A stretch of DNA of 64,000 nucleotides from Myxococcus guangdongensis. Its GTDB lineage: Bacteria > Myxococcota > Myxococcia > Myxococcales > Myxococcaceae. The stretch is taken from contig NZ_JAJVKW010000005.1 of assembly GCF_024198255.1 (NCBI RefSeq), positions 248,001 through 312,000 of the forward strand, given 5' to 3'. A program made the position numbers and the translations under genes. The notes beneath the pieces were generated by a model, which had not been told where the DNA came from, made no database searches, and was given only the letters and a program-made list of their open reading frames with translations. This document shows positions 34,200-42,676 of this stretch, in pieces (positions within the stretch are counted from its first letter, which is position 1; each line of letters opens with the position of its first letter).

Positions 34200-35405
34200 T
34201 CAGGACGTGCGAATCCGAGCGGTTTCGGCCTCCGAGGAGACCTCCTCCCCGACGGGTTGGACGGGCTCGGGGACGTGCGCGAGGGTGGCTTGCGAGGCCA
34301 CGGCGTCCAGTCCCTGGCCCTCTTCCCACTGCACGGAGGACAGCGCGCGGAAGCGTCGCGCGAGCGATGACAGCTCCGCGGCCTTGAGCTGCGCCTGTCC
34401 GCTGCGCAGCGACAACAGCGCCACGCGCGCGCGCTCCAACAACGCCACTTCGGAGCGAAGCCGCGCGAGGATTCGCTCGCGACGCACCTTCAGCTCACCC
34501 AGTCGCTCCACCTCCTCCGCGAGCGACGCGGCGGCCGCCTCCAACTGTCTGCGGGCCACCGAGTCCGTGGTGGCGCGCGCGCTGCGCTCCAGCTCATCTC
34601 GCTCGGCCCGCAGCTCCGCCTGCGCGCGCTCCTCGAGCTGCGACTCCACGCCCGCCCACTCGGAGGACAGCTCCACCGCGTCGCGGGTGATGCGCGCCAG
34701 CGTGCGGGCCAGCTCCTCGCGCGCGGGCTCTCGCGGCAACAGCGCGAGCGACTGACCACACTGGCGATACAACGCGAGCGCGCGCTCGCACTGCGTCCGG
34801 AAGTCCCCCGCGAGCCGCGGAATCAGCTCCTCCGCGCGCGCCTCCACCGGGTCCGCCGTGAGGGCCAGGTGCGCCGCCACCGAGCTCAGTCCCACGAAGA
34901 GGCCCAGGATGGCGCCCGTCGCTCCCGCCGCGAGCAGCGCGGGCGTGGCCAGGTCCGCCAGCCGCGCGGAGAACACCCGCGCAATCTCCGAGCCCGCGAG
35001 CGTGAGCCCCGCGCCCAGGAGCGCCCCCAGTCCCAGATGCACGAGGGTGGGGCGCGCCTCCGCCACCTGTCCCTCCACGCCCTTCTCACTCAGCCGCGAG
35101 CGCACCAGCAGCGAGCCCGCCGCCGCCGCGCTGCAGGCCACCGTCCACGCGGGCGCCATCCCCAGCGCATACGGCACCGCCGTCAGCAGCACGCCCAGGC
35201 CTCCCAGCAGCACGCGGTCCCACTTGTCGCCCTGCGCGCACGCCAGCACCACCGCCGCCGGCACCAGCCACACCAACGGCAACGGCACGCCCAGCCTCGC
35301 CGTGACGAGCTGCACCAGCCCCGCGCCCGCGCCCGCGGCCAGCGCCCTCGTCACGGTGCGCTCGAAGGCTTCGCGGTGGTGCAACTGCAAAATGGTGGCG
35401 TTCAT
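34200..35405 (-). CDS. Membrane protein with long C-terminal coiled coil
   Basis: 401 residues. The first 210 contain about six hydrophobic helices (VWLVPAAVVLACAQG, VLLGGLGVLLTAVPYALGM, LGLGALLGAGLTLAG and LLAAGATGAILGLFVGLSSV among them). Residues 220-375 are Glu/Arg/Ala/Leu-rich helices with heptad spacing, a cytoplasmic coiled coil. ATG 35405 has CGGAG upstream. I do not recognise the family. It is divergent from the MDR oxidoreductase gene with 73 bases between starts. Confidence 0.68.
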   Translation of the reverse strand: MNATILQLHHREAFERTVTRALAAGAGAGLVQLVTARLGVPLPLVWLVPAAVVLACAQGDKWDRVLLGGLGVLLTAVPYALGMAPAWTVACSAAAAGSLLVRSRLSEKGVEGQVAEARPTLVHLGLGALLGAGLTLAGSEIARVFSARLADLATPALLAAGATGAILGLFVGLSSVAAHLALTADPVEARAEELIPRLAGDFRTQCERALALYRQCGQSLALLPREPAREELARTLARITRDAVELSSEWAGVESQLEERAQAELRAERDELERSARATTDSVARRQLEAAAASLAEEVERLGELKVRRERILARLRSEVALLERARVALLSLRSGQAQLKAAELSSLARRFRALSSVQWEEGQGLDAVASQATLAHVPEPVQPVGEEVSSEAETARIRTS

Positions 35406-35478
35406 CGACACTCCGAGCATGGGGGCAGGGCAAGGGGCTCCCCCTTTCACGCACGGCCGAATTAAAAGGTCTGCCGGA

Positions 35479-36507
35479 ATGAGAACCCCCCCGGTCCCCG
35501 TGGCGATGCGCGCGCTGGTCCTCCACGCCTATGACGGGCGCCCCGAGTCCCTCCAGGTCCAGACCCGCGCCGTGCCGCGTCCCACCGCGGGGCAGGTGCT
35601 GGTGCGCATGGCCGCCTCGCCCATCAACCCCGCGGACCTCCAATTCGTGCGAGGCCAGTACGGCGTGCGAAACGCGCTGCCCGTGGTGCCGGGCTTCGAG
35701 GGCAGCGGCACCGTGGTGTCCGCGGGGAGCCTCGCGGGACAGCTGCTCGTGGGGCGCCGCGTGGCGTGCGTGGCCCCGGTGGGCGGTGACGGCCTGTGGG
35801 CCGAGTACGCGGTGGTGCCGCTGCAGCAGTGCATCCCGCTTCGCGCGCACATCTCCGTGGAGCAGGGCGCCAGCCTCTTCGTCAACCCCTTCACCGCGTG
35901 GGTGCTGATGGACCGCGCGAAAGAGGGGGGCCACGTGGCGCTGGCGCAGACGGGCGCCGCGAGCAGCGTGGGGCGGATGCTGGGCTCGCTGGCCCGTCGT
36001 CGGAACGTGGCCATGGTGCACGTGGTGCGGCGCAAGGAGCAGGTGGAGCTGTTGCGCGGCCTGGGCGCCGAGCACGTGCTGAGCAGCGACGAGCCCGAGT
36101 TCCAGGAGCGGCTGCGGCTCATGTGTCACGAGCTCAAGGTGACGCTCGCCTTCGACGCGGTGGCGGGGCGCCTGACGGGGCAGCTGTTGAGCGCGCTGCC
36201 CGAGGGCGGGCACGTCACGGTGTATGGCGCGCTGTCGGAGCAGGAGTGCCGCTTCGACCCGGGCGACGTCATCTTCGGGCGCAAGACGGTGGACGGCTTC
36301 GCGCTGTCGGAGTGGGCGCGCCGGGGCTTCGGCCGCGAGCAGCTCAAGGCGCTGATGGGCGTACCGGCGCTGGTGGGCCGGGAGCTGGAGACGCCCGTGC
36401 GCGCGCGGCTGCCGCTCGAGTCCGCCGGCGAGGCGGTGAAGATCGCCTCCGCGGACATGACGTCCGGCAAGGTGCTCTTCATGCCGGCGCAGGGCTCGCT
36501 GACCTGA
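35479..36507 (+). CDS. Zinc-independent MDR oxidoreductase (quinone oxidoreductase/enoyl reductase-like)
   Basis: 342 residues with the medium-chain dehydrogenase/reductase layout: a GroES-like N-terminal half (VLVRMAASPINPADLQFVRG; VVPGFEGSGTVVSAG) and a Rossmann half (about 140-280). The nucleotide-binding stretch reads QTGAASSVGRMLGSLAR, standing in for the usual AAxGGVG loop. The cysteines that bind structural and catalytic zinc are absent, as in quinone oxidoreductases and trans-2-enoyl reductases. It should use NADPH; the substrate is unknown. ATG 35479 has AAAAGG nine bases upstream, though a methionine nine codons later (MRALVLHAY) would also fit the family start. Confidence 0.83.
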   Translation: MRTPPVPVAMRALVLHAYDGRPESLQVQTRAVPRPTAGQVLVRMAASPINPADLQFVRGQYGVRNALPVVPGFEGSGTVVSAGSLAGQLLVGRRVACVAPVGGDGLWAEYAVVPLQQCIPLRAHISVEQGASLFVNPFTAWVLMDRAKEGGHVALAQTGAASSVGRMLGSLARRRNVAMVHVVRRKEQVELLRGLGAEHVLSSDEPEFQERLRLMCHELKVTLAFDAVAGRLTGQLLSALPEGGHVTVYGALSEQECRFDPGDVIFGRKTVDGFALSEWARRGFGREQLKALMGVPALVGRELETPVRARLPLESAGEAVKIASADMTSGKVLFMPAQGSLT

Positions 36508-36521
36508 ACCAAGGCCCGCGC

Positions 36522-36998
36522 TCAGGCCTTGTCGCGGGAGATGGAGCCGACCTTGCCCTTCGTCACGCGCAGGTAGTCGGCCGGGGCCAGCACGAGCTGC
36601 GTGCCGCGCACGCCCGCGGAGACGGCCACCTCGTCGAACAGCTCCAGCGTCTCGTCGACGAAGACCGGGTAGTCCTTCTTGCCGCCGATGGCCGTACAGC
36701 CGCCGCGCACGTAGCCGGTGAGCGGCTGCAGCTCCTTGAGCGGCACCGTGTCCACCTTGCGGTCTCCGCTCAGCCGGGCCAGCGCCTTCAGGTCCAGCTC
36801 CGCGTTGCCGGGCACCACCGCCATCAACACGCCGGTGCGGTCTCCGCGCGCGACGAGCGTCTTGAAGACCTGCTCCGCGGGCATGCCCACCTTGGCGGCC
36901 ACCGACTCCGCGGAGAGGTCCTCCGGGTCGACCTCGTAGTCGCGCAGCGAGTACTTCACGCCCAGCGAGTCGAGCAGCCGGGCGGCGTTCGTCTTCAT
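36522..36998 (-). CDS. ybaK: Cys-tRNA(Pro)/Cys-tRNA(Cys) deacylase, YbaK family
   Basis: 158 residues, the family length. It starts with KTNAARLLDSLGVKYSLRDYEVD and has QVFKTLVARGDRTGVLMAVVPGNAELDLK, the catalytic-lysine block of YbaK (FKTLV), and GYVRGGCTAIGGKK, its GG(C/G)SP(I/L)G-type loop. YbaK removes cysteine mischarged on tRNA(Pro). It lies four bases after purK and is probably the last gene of the purE-purK-ybaK transcript. A ProX-like paralogue is the alternative. Confidence 0.9.
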   Translation of the reverse strand: MKTNAARLLDSLGVKYSLRDYEVDPEDLSAESVAAKVGMPAEQVFKTLVARGDRTGVLMAVVPGNAELDLKALARLSGDRKVDTVPLKELQPLTGYVRGGCTAIGGKKDYPVFVDETLELFDEVAVSAGVRGTQLVLAPADYLRVTKGKVGSISRDKA

Positions 36999-37002
36999 CG
37001 CG

Positions 37003-38145
37003 TCACACCCCGAGGACGGCGGCCGCGGCCTTCACCCGCGCGAGGGCGTCCTCGGGCGTGGTGCCCACCGCGGACAGGTGCCCCATCTTGCGTCCCTTGC
37101 GCGCCTCGCGCTTGCCATACAGGTGCAGCCGCACGCCGGGCAGCGCCAGCGCGTCCTCGAAGCGCGGCCCACCCTCGCGCAGCCACAAGTCGCCCAGCAG
37201 GTTGACGATGGCCGCCGGACGCACGACCTCCACCGAGCCCAGGGGCAGGTTGCACGCCGCGCGCACGGCCTGCTCGAACTGCGAGGTGAGGCAGGCGACC
37301 TCCGTGGAGTGGAAGCTGTTGTGCGGACGCGGCGCCAGCTCGTTGACGAGCACCGTGCCGTCGCGCAGCAGGAACAGCTCCAGCACCAACAGGCCCTCCA
37401 CCTGCAGCGCGTCGGTGATGGCGCGCGCCAGCTCCGTGGCCCGCGCGGCGACCTTCTCCGGCAGGGGGCCCGGCAATAGCGACCACGCGAGGATGCGCTC
37501 CTCGTGGTGGTTGAAGGCCGGCGGGTACACCGCGAGCTCTCCCTTGGGGCTGCGCGCCACCAGCACGGACAGCTCCGACTCCAGATCCAACGCGGCCTCG
37601 ACGACGACGGAGCGCTCACCCAGCTCGCGCCACGCGGAAGCGGCCTCGCTCGCGGACTTCACCTCCACCTGCCCGCGCCCGTCGTAGCCGCCCTCGCTGG
37701 ACTTCACGAAGCACCGTCCGCCCAGCGCCTGGATGGCCTGCGCCAGCTCGTCGGCGGAGTGCGCCTCGCGCCACGGCCCCACGGGGAAGCCGCCCTTGGC
37801 GAGCCAGCCCTTCTGCCGGCCCCGGTGCTGGATGATGTTCAGCACGGACGCGCCCGGGCGCATGGGCGCGTGGCGCGCCACCGCCTCCAGCGTGGCGAGC
37901 GGCACCTTCTCGATTTCGAGCGTCACCGTGTCGCAGCTCTTGGCGAGCTCCTCCGCGGCGACGATGTCCGCGAAGGACGCGGTGAGGCAGCGGTCCACCA
38001 CGGAGCGCGAGGGGCACGTCGGGTCCGGGTCCAACGCCTGCACCTGGAAGCCGAGCGTGCGCGCGGCCAGCGCCATCATCCGCCCGAGCTGCCCTCCGCC
38101 GAGGATGCCAATCGTCCCGCCGGGGAGCACCACGCGCGGGCTCAT
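37003..38145 (-). CDS. purK: N5-carboxyaminoimidazole ribonucleotide synthase
   Basis: 380 residues of the ATP-grasp superfamily. The N-terminal Rossmann-like PreATP domain has [17 protein letters not shown]. The ATP-grasp core has [15 protein letters not shown] and the metal-binding [18 protein letters not shown]. PurK uses ATP and bicarbonate to convert aminoimidazole ribonucleotide (AIR) to N5-CAIR, the substrate of PurE. The start overlaps the purE stop as ATGA, so the pathway partners are translationally coupled. The frame stays open upstream within purE, but family alignment sets the start. Confidence 0.95.
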   Translation of the reverse strand: MSPRVVLPGGTIGILGGGQLGRMMALAARTLGFQVQALDPDPTCPSRSVVDRCLTASFADIVAAEELAKSCDTVTLEIEKVPLATLEAVARHAPMRPGASVLNIIQHRGRQKGWLAKGGFPVGPWREAHSADELAQAIQALGGRCFVKSSEGGYDGRGQVEVKSASEAASAWRELGERSVVVEAALDLESELSVLVARSPKGELAVYPPAFNHHEERILAWSLLPGPLPEKVAARATELARAITDALQVEGLLVLELFLLRDGTVLVNELAPRPHNSFHSTEVACLTSQFEQAVRAACNLPLGSVEVVRPAAIVNLLGDLWLREGGPRFEDALALPGVRLHLYGKREARKGRKMGHLSAVGTTPEDALARVKAAAAVLGV

Positions 38146-38639
38146 GACAGCTCCCGGTGCGCGAGCACCTCGTCGGTGCGCGCCTTGCGCCACGCGGCCA
38201 GTCGCTCGCGCAGCTCCGGATACTTCAGCGCCAGGATGGACGCGGCGTGCAGCGCGGCGTTGGCGGCGCCCGGCTTGCCGATGGCCTGCGTCCCCACCGG
38301 CACGCCCTTGGGCATCTGCACGATGGAGAGCAGCGCGTCGATGCCGTTGAGCAGCGTGGTGGGCATGGGCACGCCGATGACCGGCAGCAGCGTCTTGGCG
38401 GACACCATGCCCGGCAGGTGGGCCGCGCCTCCCGCGGCCGCGATGATGAGCGACAGTCCGCGCGACTCGGCCGTGGACGCGTACTCCATCATCCAGTCCG
38501 GCGTGCGGTGCGCGGAGACCACGCGCACCTCGTGGGGGATGCCCAGCTCCTTCAAGACATCGATGCCCGGCTGCAGGTACTCGAGGTCGCTCTTGCCGCC
38601 CATGATGACCCCGACCCAGGGGGTGTTGCCGCTCGCCAT
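38142..38639 (-). CDS. purE: N5-carboxyaminoimidazole ribonucleotide mutase
   Basis: 165 residues, class I PurE. Family motifs are clear: [28 protein letters not shown] with the catalytic His, [15 protein letters not shown] and [17 protein letters not shown]. It moves the carboxyl group of N5-CAIR to C4 to give CAIR in purine synthesis. The presence of purK beside it confirms the bacterial two-step route. The upstream in-frame extension lacks family similarity and MASGNTPW was chosen as start. Confidence 0.96.
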   Translation of the reverse strand: MASGNTPWVGVIMGGKSDLEYLQPGIDVLKELGIPHEVRVVSAHRTPDWMMEYASTAESRGLSLIIAAAGGAAHLPGMVSAKTLLPVIGVPMPTTLLNGIDALLSIVQMPKGVPVGTQAIGKPGAANAALHAASILALKYPELRERLAAWRKARTDEVLAHRELS

Positions 38640-38769
38640 TCGGTCCACGCCTCCATGCGCTCTCCGGCCGAAGCCTGGAGGAGGGCGGAGATAGGCGGGG
38701 GGCGGGGGACGGTCAACCTGGAAAGACGTCCCCACGCCCGGGGAGTGGGAGAGCGCACAGCCGCGCCCT

Positions 38770-40188
38770 TCAGTACGTGGAGCCGACCTTGCCGAAGCCG
38801 CGCAGGGCCTTCACCTTGGACTTCTTCACCGCCGAGCGGAGCTCCTCCTCGCTGCCGGCGCTGCTGTACTCGTCCAGCGTGGCCTGCTGCTCGGCCAGGT
38901 CCGCGGCCACCGCGGCGGGGCTGGCCACCGTGCCGGCCTCCTGGAGCATCACCTGGTTCTGCTGGATGTAGCCCTTGGCCTCCTCGCGGCGGCCGTCACG
39001 CAGGGCCTCGGCGGCCTTCTGGAGGTTCGCCGCGCTGCGCGCCCGCACCGCGTACACCGTGGCGTCCTTGTCCTGGCGCGCGAGGACCTCCTCCTGCCGG
39101 TCCGTCACCACCGCGGACAGCGCGGCGTTGCTCTCCACCGGCGCCTGGCGGATGAGGTCCGAGTAGCTCAGTGACACGTCCGTCACGCGCACGGTGCTGC
39201 CCACCGCCTGGCCCATCGTCACCAGCCTGACGACGACGCGCTCCAGCTGGCCGGCGGAGAAGTCCGGCAGCGACACCGTCACCTGGTTGCCGGACTGCCG
39301 CGCGTTGTAGCCCATCACCTCGCCCAGCGACGTGCCGGACGGCAGCGTGAAGGTGAGCGTCACGCCGCGCGCCACCGTCGTGGAGGCCTGCTGCAAATCC
39401 TTCTGGAAGAGCGCGGCCAGCTGGCTTGCGTCCTCGAGGAAGCCGTACGCGCCCGCGCCGTACTCGGCGAACGCCTGCATCAGGTCCTCGTTGAAGTCGG
39501 TGCCCACGCCGATGGAGCTCACCGTGATTCCGGACGCGCGCAGCTCCTGCACCTGGCGCTTCAGGCCCTCGTCGTCGGTGATTCCCTCGGTGGGCTGGCC
39601 GTCGCTCATCAGGATGAGGCGGTTGACGCGGAAGGACGACTGCGCGGTGGACAGCTGGAAGCGGCCCGCGGACAGGCCCGCGGCGATGTTGGTGCCGCCG
39701 TCATCCCAGATGCCGTCCACGTACTGGAGCATCCGCTCGCGCTGCGCGGGCGTGGCGAGCGCCGCCGGCAGGCTCTTCACGTCCGAGCCGTAGTGGACGA
39801 TGGCCAGCCGGTCCTCCTCGCGCATCAGCCCGATGAGGTGCCGCGCGGCCTGCTTCGCCTGCGCCAGCTTGTAGCCGCTCATGGAGCCCGAGCGGTCGAT
39901 GACCAGCGCCAGATTCACCGGGCTGCGCTTGGCCCCCGGCACCTCCGCGCCCATCAGGTCCACCGTGGCGAACAGCTCCGAGCTGCCCGCGGGGACGTAC
40001 GGGTGCGACAGGCGGCTCGTCATGGTCAGCGAGCCGGGCGCGCCCTGGAGGGGCGGGGGCTTGCTGGGAGGCGGGTCCACCACCACGACGGGCTGCGTCT
40101 TCGGCAGGCTCACCTGGGGCAGGCCCAACACCAGCGCGGTGAGGGCCAGGACTCCAGCCAGGGAGAGGAAGAGGACCGTTCGATTCAT
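38770..40188 (-). CDS. Exported von Willebrand factor A-domain protein
   Basis: 472 residues with an N-terminal signal anchor ([19 protein letters not shown]) and proline-rich spacer. The VWA domain (about 90-265) has a complete MIDAS: DRSGS, Thr in [11 protein letters not shown] and Asp in [11 protein letters not shown] beta-sandwich-like region and a helical tail with a [20 protein letters not shown] segment follow. The protein should bind a ligand through a divalent metal in the periplasm or at the membrane. There is no AAA+ MoxR gene beside it. It lies 86 bases after gltK on the same strand, which may be incidental. Confidence 0.83.
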   Translation of the reverse strand: MNRTVLFLSLAGVLALTALVLGLPQVSLPKTQPVVVVDPPPSKPPPLQGAPGSLTMTSRLSHPYVPAGSSELFATVDLMGAEVPGAKRSPVNLALVIDRSGSMSGYKLAQAKQAARHLIGLMREEDRLAIVHYGSDVKSLPAALATPAQRERMLQYVDGIWDDGGTNIAAGLSAGRFQLSTAQSSFRVNRLILMSDGQPTEGITDDEGLKRQVQELRASGITVSSIGVGTDFNEDLMQAFAEYGAGAYGFLEDASQLAALFQKDLQQASTTVARGVTLTFTLPSGTSLGEVMGYNARQSGNQVTVSLPDFSAGQLERVVVRLVTMGQAVGSTVRVTDVSLSYSDLIRQAPVESNAALSAVVTDRQEEVLARQDKDATVYAVRARSAANLQKAAEALRDGRREEAKGYIQQNQVMLQEAGTVASPAAVAADLAEQQATLDEYSSAGSEEELRSAVKKSKVKALRGFGKVGSTY

Positions 40189-40274
40189 GAGGCAGGGCTC
40201 CAGGGCGTGAGGACGCGGGCCCTGCCTTTACGAACCAGCGCGGGGAAAAGGTCTATCCCCCGCGCCGGAAAGTG

Positions 40275-40808
40275 TCACCCACCCTGCGAGGTGCCCAGGC
40301 TCCCTGCGCAGAAGAACGGCGAGTTGTTCTCGCCGAAGGTGTTCCGATAGAAGTTCTCGTCCGCGGAGCGCAGCGCCTCCAGCGTCTCCTGGTCCAGCAG
40401 CAACGAGCGGCACGTCATGCGCTTGGGCAGGTTGGGCTCCACGTCCGTGGTGTCCTTCACCTCACACGCGCTGGTGCTCGCGCCGTCGATGCAGGGCTTG
40501 CTGCAGTAGCCGCGCGCGGGGGCCGTCAGGTCCACCTCACCTTCCGCGGTGCGGGCTCGCGGGTACTCCTGATCCCGCACGCAGATGAGGTCCTCGCACT
40601 CCACGGAGCCGAAGGAGATGAAGTCCTGGCGGTCCGCCACCTCGCTCTCCAACACCGGCACCGCGCCCGTCGGATAGTCGGTCTCCTCCTGAGGCGTGGC
40701 CGCCTTGCGCACCAGGGTGCAGGGCTTGCCGATTTCGCTGCTGACCTTGCATCCCGCCAGGACGAACACGGTGGTCGCGAGGAACGCGGCTCGGACGGAC
40801 ATCTTCAT
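40275..40808 (-). CDS. gltK: Outer-membrane lipoprotein, GltK-like (gliding motility)
   Basis: 177 residues. The lipoprotein signal ends VFVLAGCKV; Lys and Val after the Cys, with no Asp at +2, fit transport to the outer membrane. The mature protein has eight further cysteines (CTLV, CEDLIC, CSKPC, ACEVKD, MTC, FFCAG), suggesting disulfides in the periplasm. In Myxococcus xanthus the lipoprotein GltK is encoded beside GltB, GltA and GltC, outer-membrane parts of the Agl-Glt gliding machinery. The divergent position next to recognisable gltBAC genes is the basis of the name. Sequence similarity could not be tested here. Confidence 0.68.
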   Translation of the reverse strand: MKMSVRAAFLATTVFVLAGCKVSSEIGKPCTLVRKAATPQEETDYPTGAVPVLESEVADRQDFISFGSVECEDLICVRDQEYPRARTAEGEVDLTAPARGYCSKPCIDGASTSACEVKDTTDVEPNLPKRMTCRSLLLDQETLEALRSADENFYRNTFGENNSPFFCAGSLGTSQGG

Positions 40809-41072
40809 GAGACCTCTTCAAAAGGGGGGAGGGGCGTGGAGGGGCCACGCTCAGCGCTCCCCAGGGTAGCACAGCACCTCCCGGTGCCAACGACCCTAGA
40901 GTCGCACTGTCCGCTCTGGAATTGTGCAGGAATACCGGAGAGATACAGGGCAGACAGGCATCAATAGGGCGGTTGCCGCTCGGGAATACGACCGATAGGA
41001 TGGCGAAGCAGAAAGAGTCGCGCTGAACCCCCCGGTGGAGTCTTTCCCCCCCTCCCCCACGGAGCCCCCGGT

Positions 41073-41897
41073 TTGAATCGCCACAGTTTGCTGCTCGCGC
41101 TGTGCCTGGTGCCTGGTCTGGCATCCGCGCAGAGCCAGGAGGGCATGGGACTCGACCTCACGGAAGAGACCCAGCCCAAGTCGGAAGAGTCCACCACGCC
41201 ACCGCCGGCGGAGGAGGCCGCGCCCGCGAGCACGGCCACGCGCCCCGTCGAGGAGGAGGCTCCGCCTCCCGAGGCCTTGATGCCGCTGACGGACATCACC
41301 CAGGAGGATCGGGTGAAGAGCGTCCAGCGCAAGGTGTATCGGAAGAAGGGCCGCTTCGAGCTGACGCCGCTCATCAGCATCTCCGTCAACGATCCGTTCT
41401 ATTCGAAGGTGGGCGTGTCGGTGCGAGGCGCGTACTACCTGGCGGACACGCTGGCCATCTCGGCGCGTGGCTCGCTGATGCAGGTGGTTCCGTCCGACGA
41501 CGTGCGCACCGCCAAGCGCACCTTCAACAGCAAGATCTACAACTCGGTGCCCCAGTGGTCCGCCATGGGCGACGTGGAGTGGAGCCCGCTGTACGGCAAG
41601 GTGGCGTTCCTCAACTCCATCCTCCACTTCGACGGCTACCTGCTGGCGGGTGCGGGCGTGGTGAACACGGAGACCTCGTCCCTGCCAGGCCGCGGGCTCA
41701 ACCCGGCCGCCGACCTGGGCCTGGGCATGCGCTTCGTCGCCCAGGACTGGATCGCCGTGAACGTGGCGCTCATCAACACCTCCTACGTGGATCAGCCCCT
41801 GGGTAGCGCCAAGGGCGCCGTGCAGAACGTCATGACCCTCAACGCCGGCATCTCGCTGTTCCTGCCCTTCCGTTCGACGGGGAGGGACGCGGAATGA
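41073..41897 (+). CDS. gltB: Outer-membrane beta-barrel protein, GltB-like (gliding motility)
   Basis: 274 residues with a signal peptide (MNRHSLLLALCLVPGLASAQ) and a Pro/Glu/Ala-rich linker of about 55 residues. A barrel domain begins RKKGRFELTPLISISVNDPF and shows alternating strands ending LNAGISLFLPF with a C-terminal aromatic. It shares its opening motif with the next gene, so the two are paralogues. The start codon is TTG at 41073, with GGAG eight bases upstream; no ATG fits the signal peptide. It should sit in the outer membrane as part of the Glt complex. Which of the two barrels is GltA or GltB follows the reported M. xanthus order and is tentative. Confidence 0.72.
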   Translation: MNRHSLLLALCLVPGLASAQSQEGMGLDLTEETQPKSEESTTPPPAEEAAPASTATRPVEEEAPPPEALMPLTDITQEDRVKSVQRKVYRKKGRFELTPLISISVNDPFYSKVGVSVRGAYYLADTLAISARGSLMQVVPSDDVRTAKRTFNSKIYNSVPQWSAMGDVEWSPLYGKVAFLNSILHFDGYLLAGAGVVNTETSSLPGRGLNPAADLGLGMRFVAQDWIAVNVALINTSYVDQPLGSAKGAVQNVMTLNAGISLFLPFRSTGRDAE

Positions 41898-42676
41898 AGC
41901 CTGTCTTCCGTTGGCTGCTCGCGTTGTGTCTGATGGCGCCGGTGCTCGCGCACGCGCAGGCCTCCGAGGAGGAGGAGGCCGGCGACGTGTCGGAAGTGGA
42001 CAAGGACCGCCTGGGCCCGCTGCGTGAGCGGGTGCGTCCGGTGTCCGGTCACGTGTTCCTGAAGAAGGGCCGCTTCGAGTTCAGCCCGTCCGCGACGCTG
42101 TCGCTGCGCGACGCCTTCTTCACCAAGTACATCTTCGGCGGCACGCTCACCTACCACCCCATGGAGACGCTCGGCGTCAGCCTGCGGCTGGGCTACGCGG
42201 TGACGTCGGTGGCGGGCGCGGCGCAGATCTGCACCTTCTCCGACGGCACGGATGGCTCCACGCGCGGCTGCGCGTCGCCGACCATGAACGACCTGGACGG
42301 TCAGGCGCCCGGGCAGCTCAAGCTCTTGGGCGGCGTGGACGTCCAGTGGGCGCCCATCTACGGCAAGCTGTCGCTGCTCGCCGAGAAGTTCGTCCACTTC
42401 GACCTCTACGGCATCGTCGGCGCGTCCGTCGTCCAGTACCGGGGACCGGACCTGGATGACACCACGGCCCTGCTGGCGAAGAACTACCTGACGCCCGGCG
42501 GCAACGTGGGCGTGGGCCTGCGCTTCTTCTTCAACCGCTGGGTGTCGCTGCGCACCGAGGTGCGCGACCTCATCTACGTGGAGAAGAGCCGCACCTCCGA
42601 CAGCTACCTGCGCAACCAGCTGATGTTCGAGCTGGGTGTGTCCTTCTTCTTCCCCTCGTCCAACCCCGAGTCATGA
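41894..42676 (+). CDS. gltA: Outer-membrane beta-barrel protein, GltA-like (gliding motility)
   Basis: 260 residues. A signal peptide (FRWLLALCLMAPVLAHAQA) and a short acidic linker precede a barrel opening LKKGRFEFSPSATLSLRDAF and ending MFELGVSFFF. An extracellular-loop-like segment near 110-130 holds two cysteines (ICTFSDGTDGSTRGCAS) that could form a disulfide. The ATG overlaps the gltB stop as ATGA and its stop overlaps the next ATG, so three proteins are made in step. It is expected to pair with the GltB-like barrel at motility complexes. Confidence 0.72.
   Translation: MKPVFRWLLALCLMAPVLAHAQASEEEEAGDVSEVDKDRLGPLRERVRPVSGHVFLKKGRFEFSPSATLSLRDAFFTKYIFGGTLTYHPMETLGVSLRLGYAVTSVAGAAQICTFSDGTDGSTRGCASPTMNDLDGQAPGQLKLLGGVDVQWAPIYGKLSLLAEKFVHFDLYGIVGASVVQYRGPDLDDTTALLAKNYLTPGGNVGVGLRFFFNRWVSLRTEVRDLIYVEKSRTSDSYLRNQLMFELGVSFFFPSSNPES

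Noticed and set aside
40879-40899. TGGCAC on the minus strand between gltK and gltB, as a sigma54 promoter for gltK
   Set aside because: The -12 TTGC element is not at the required distance; only the -24 half is present.
40809-41072. Sigma70 promoter of gltBAC
   Set aside because: TTGCCG and GATAGG are present but spaced about 15 bases and poorly matched; not strong enough to annotate.
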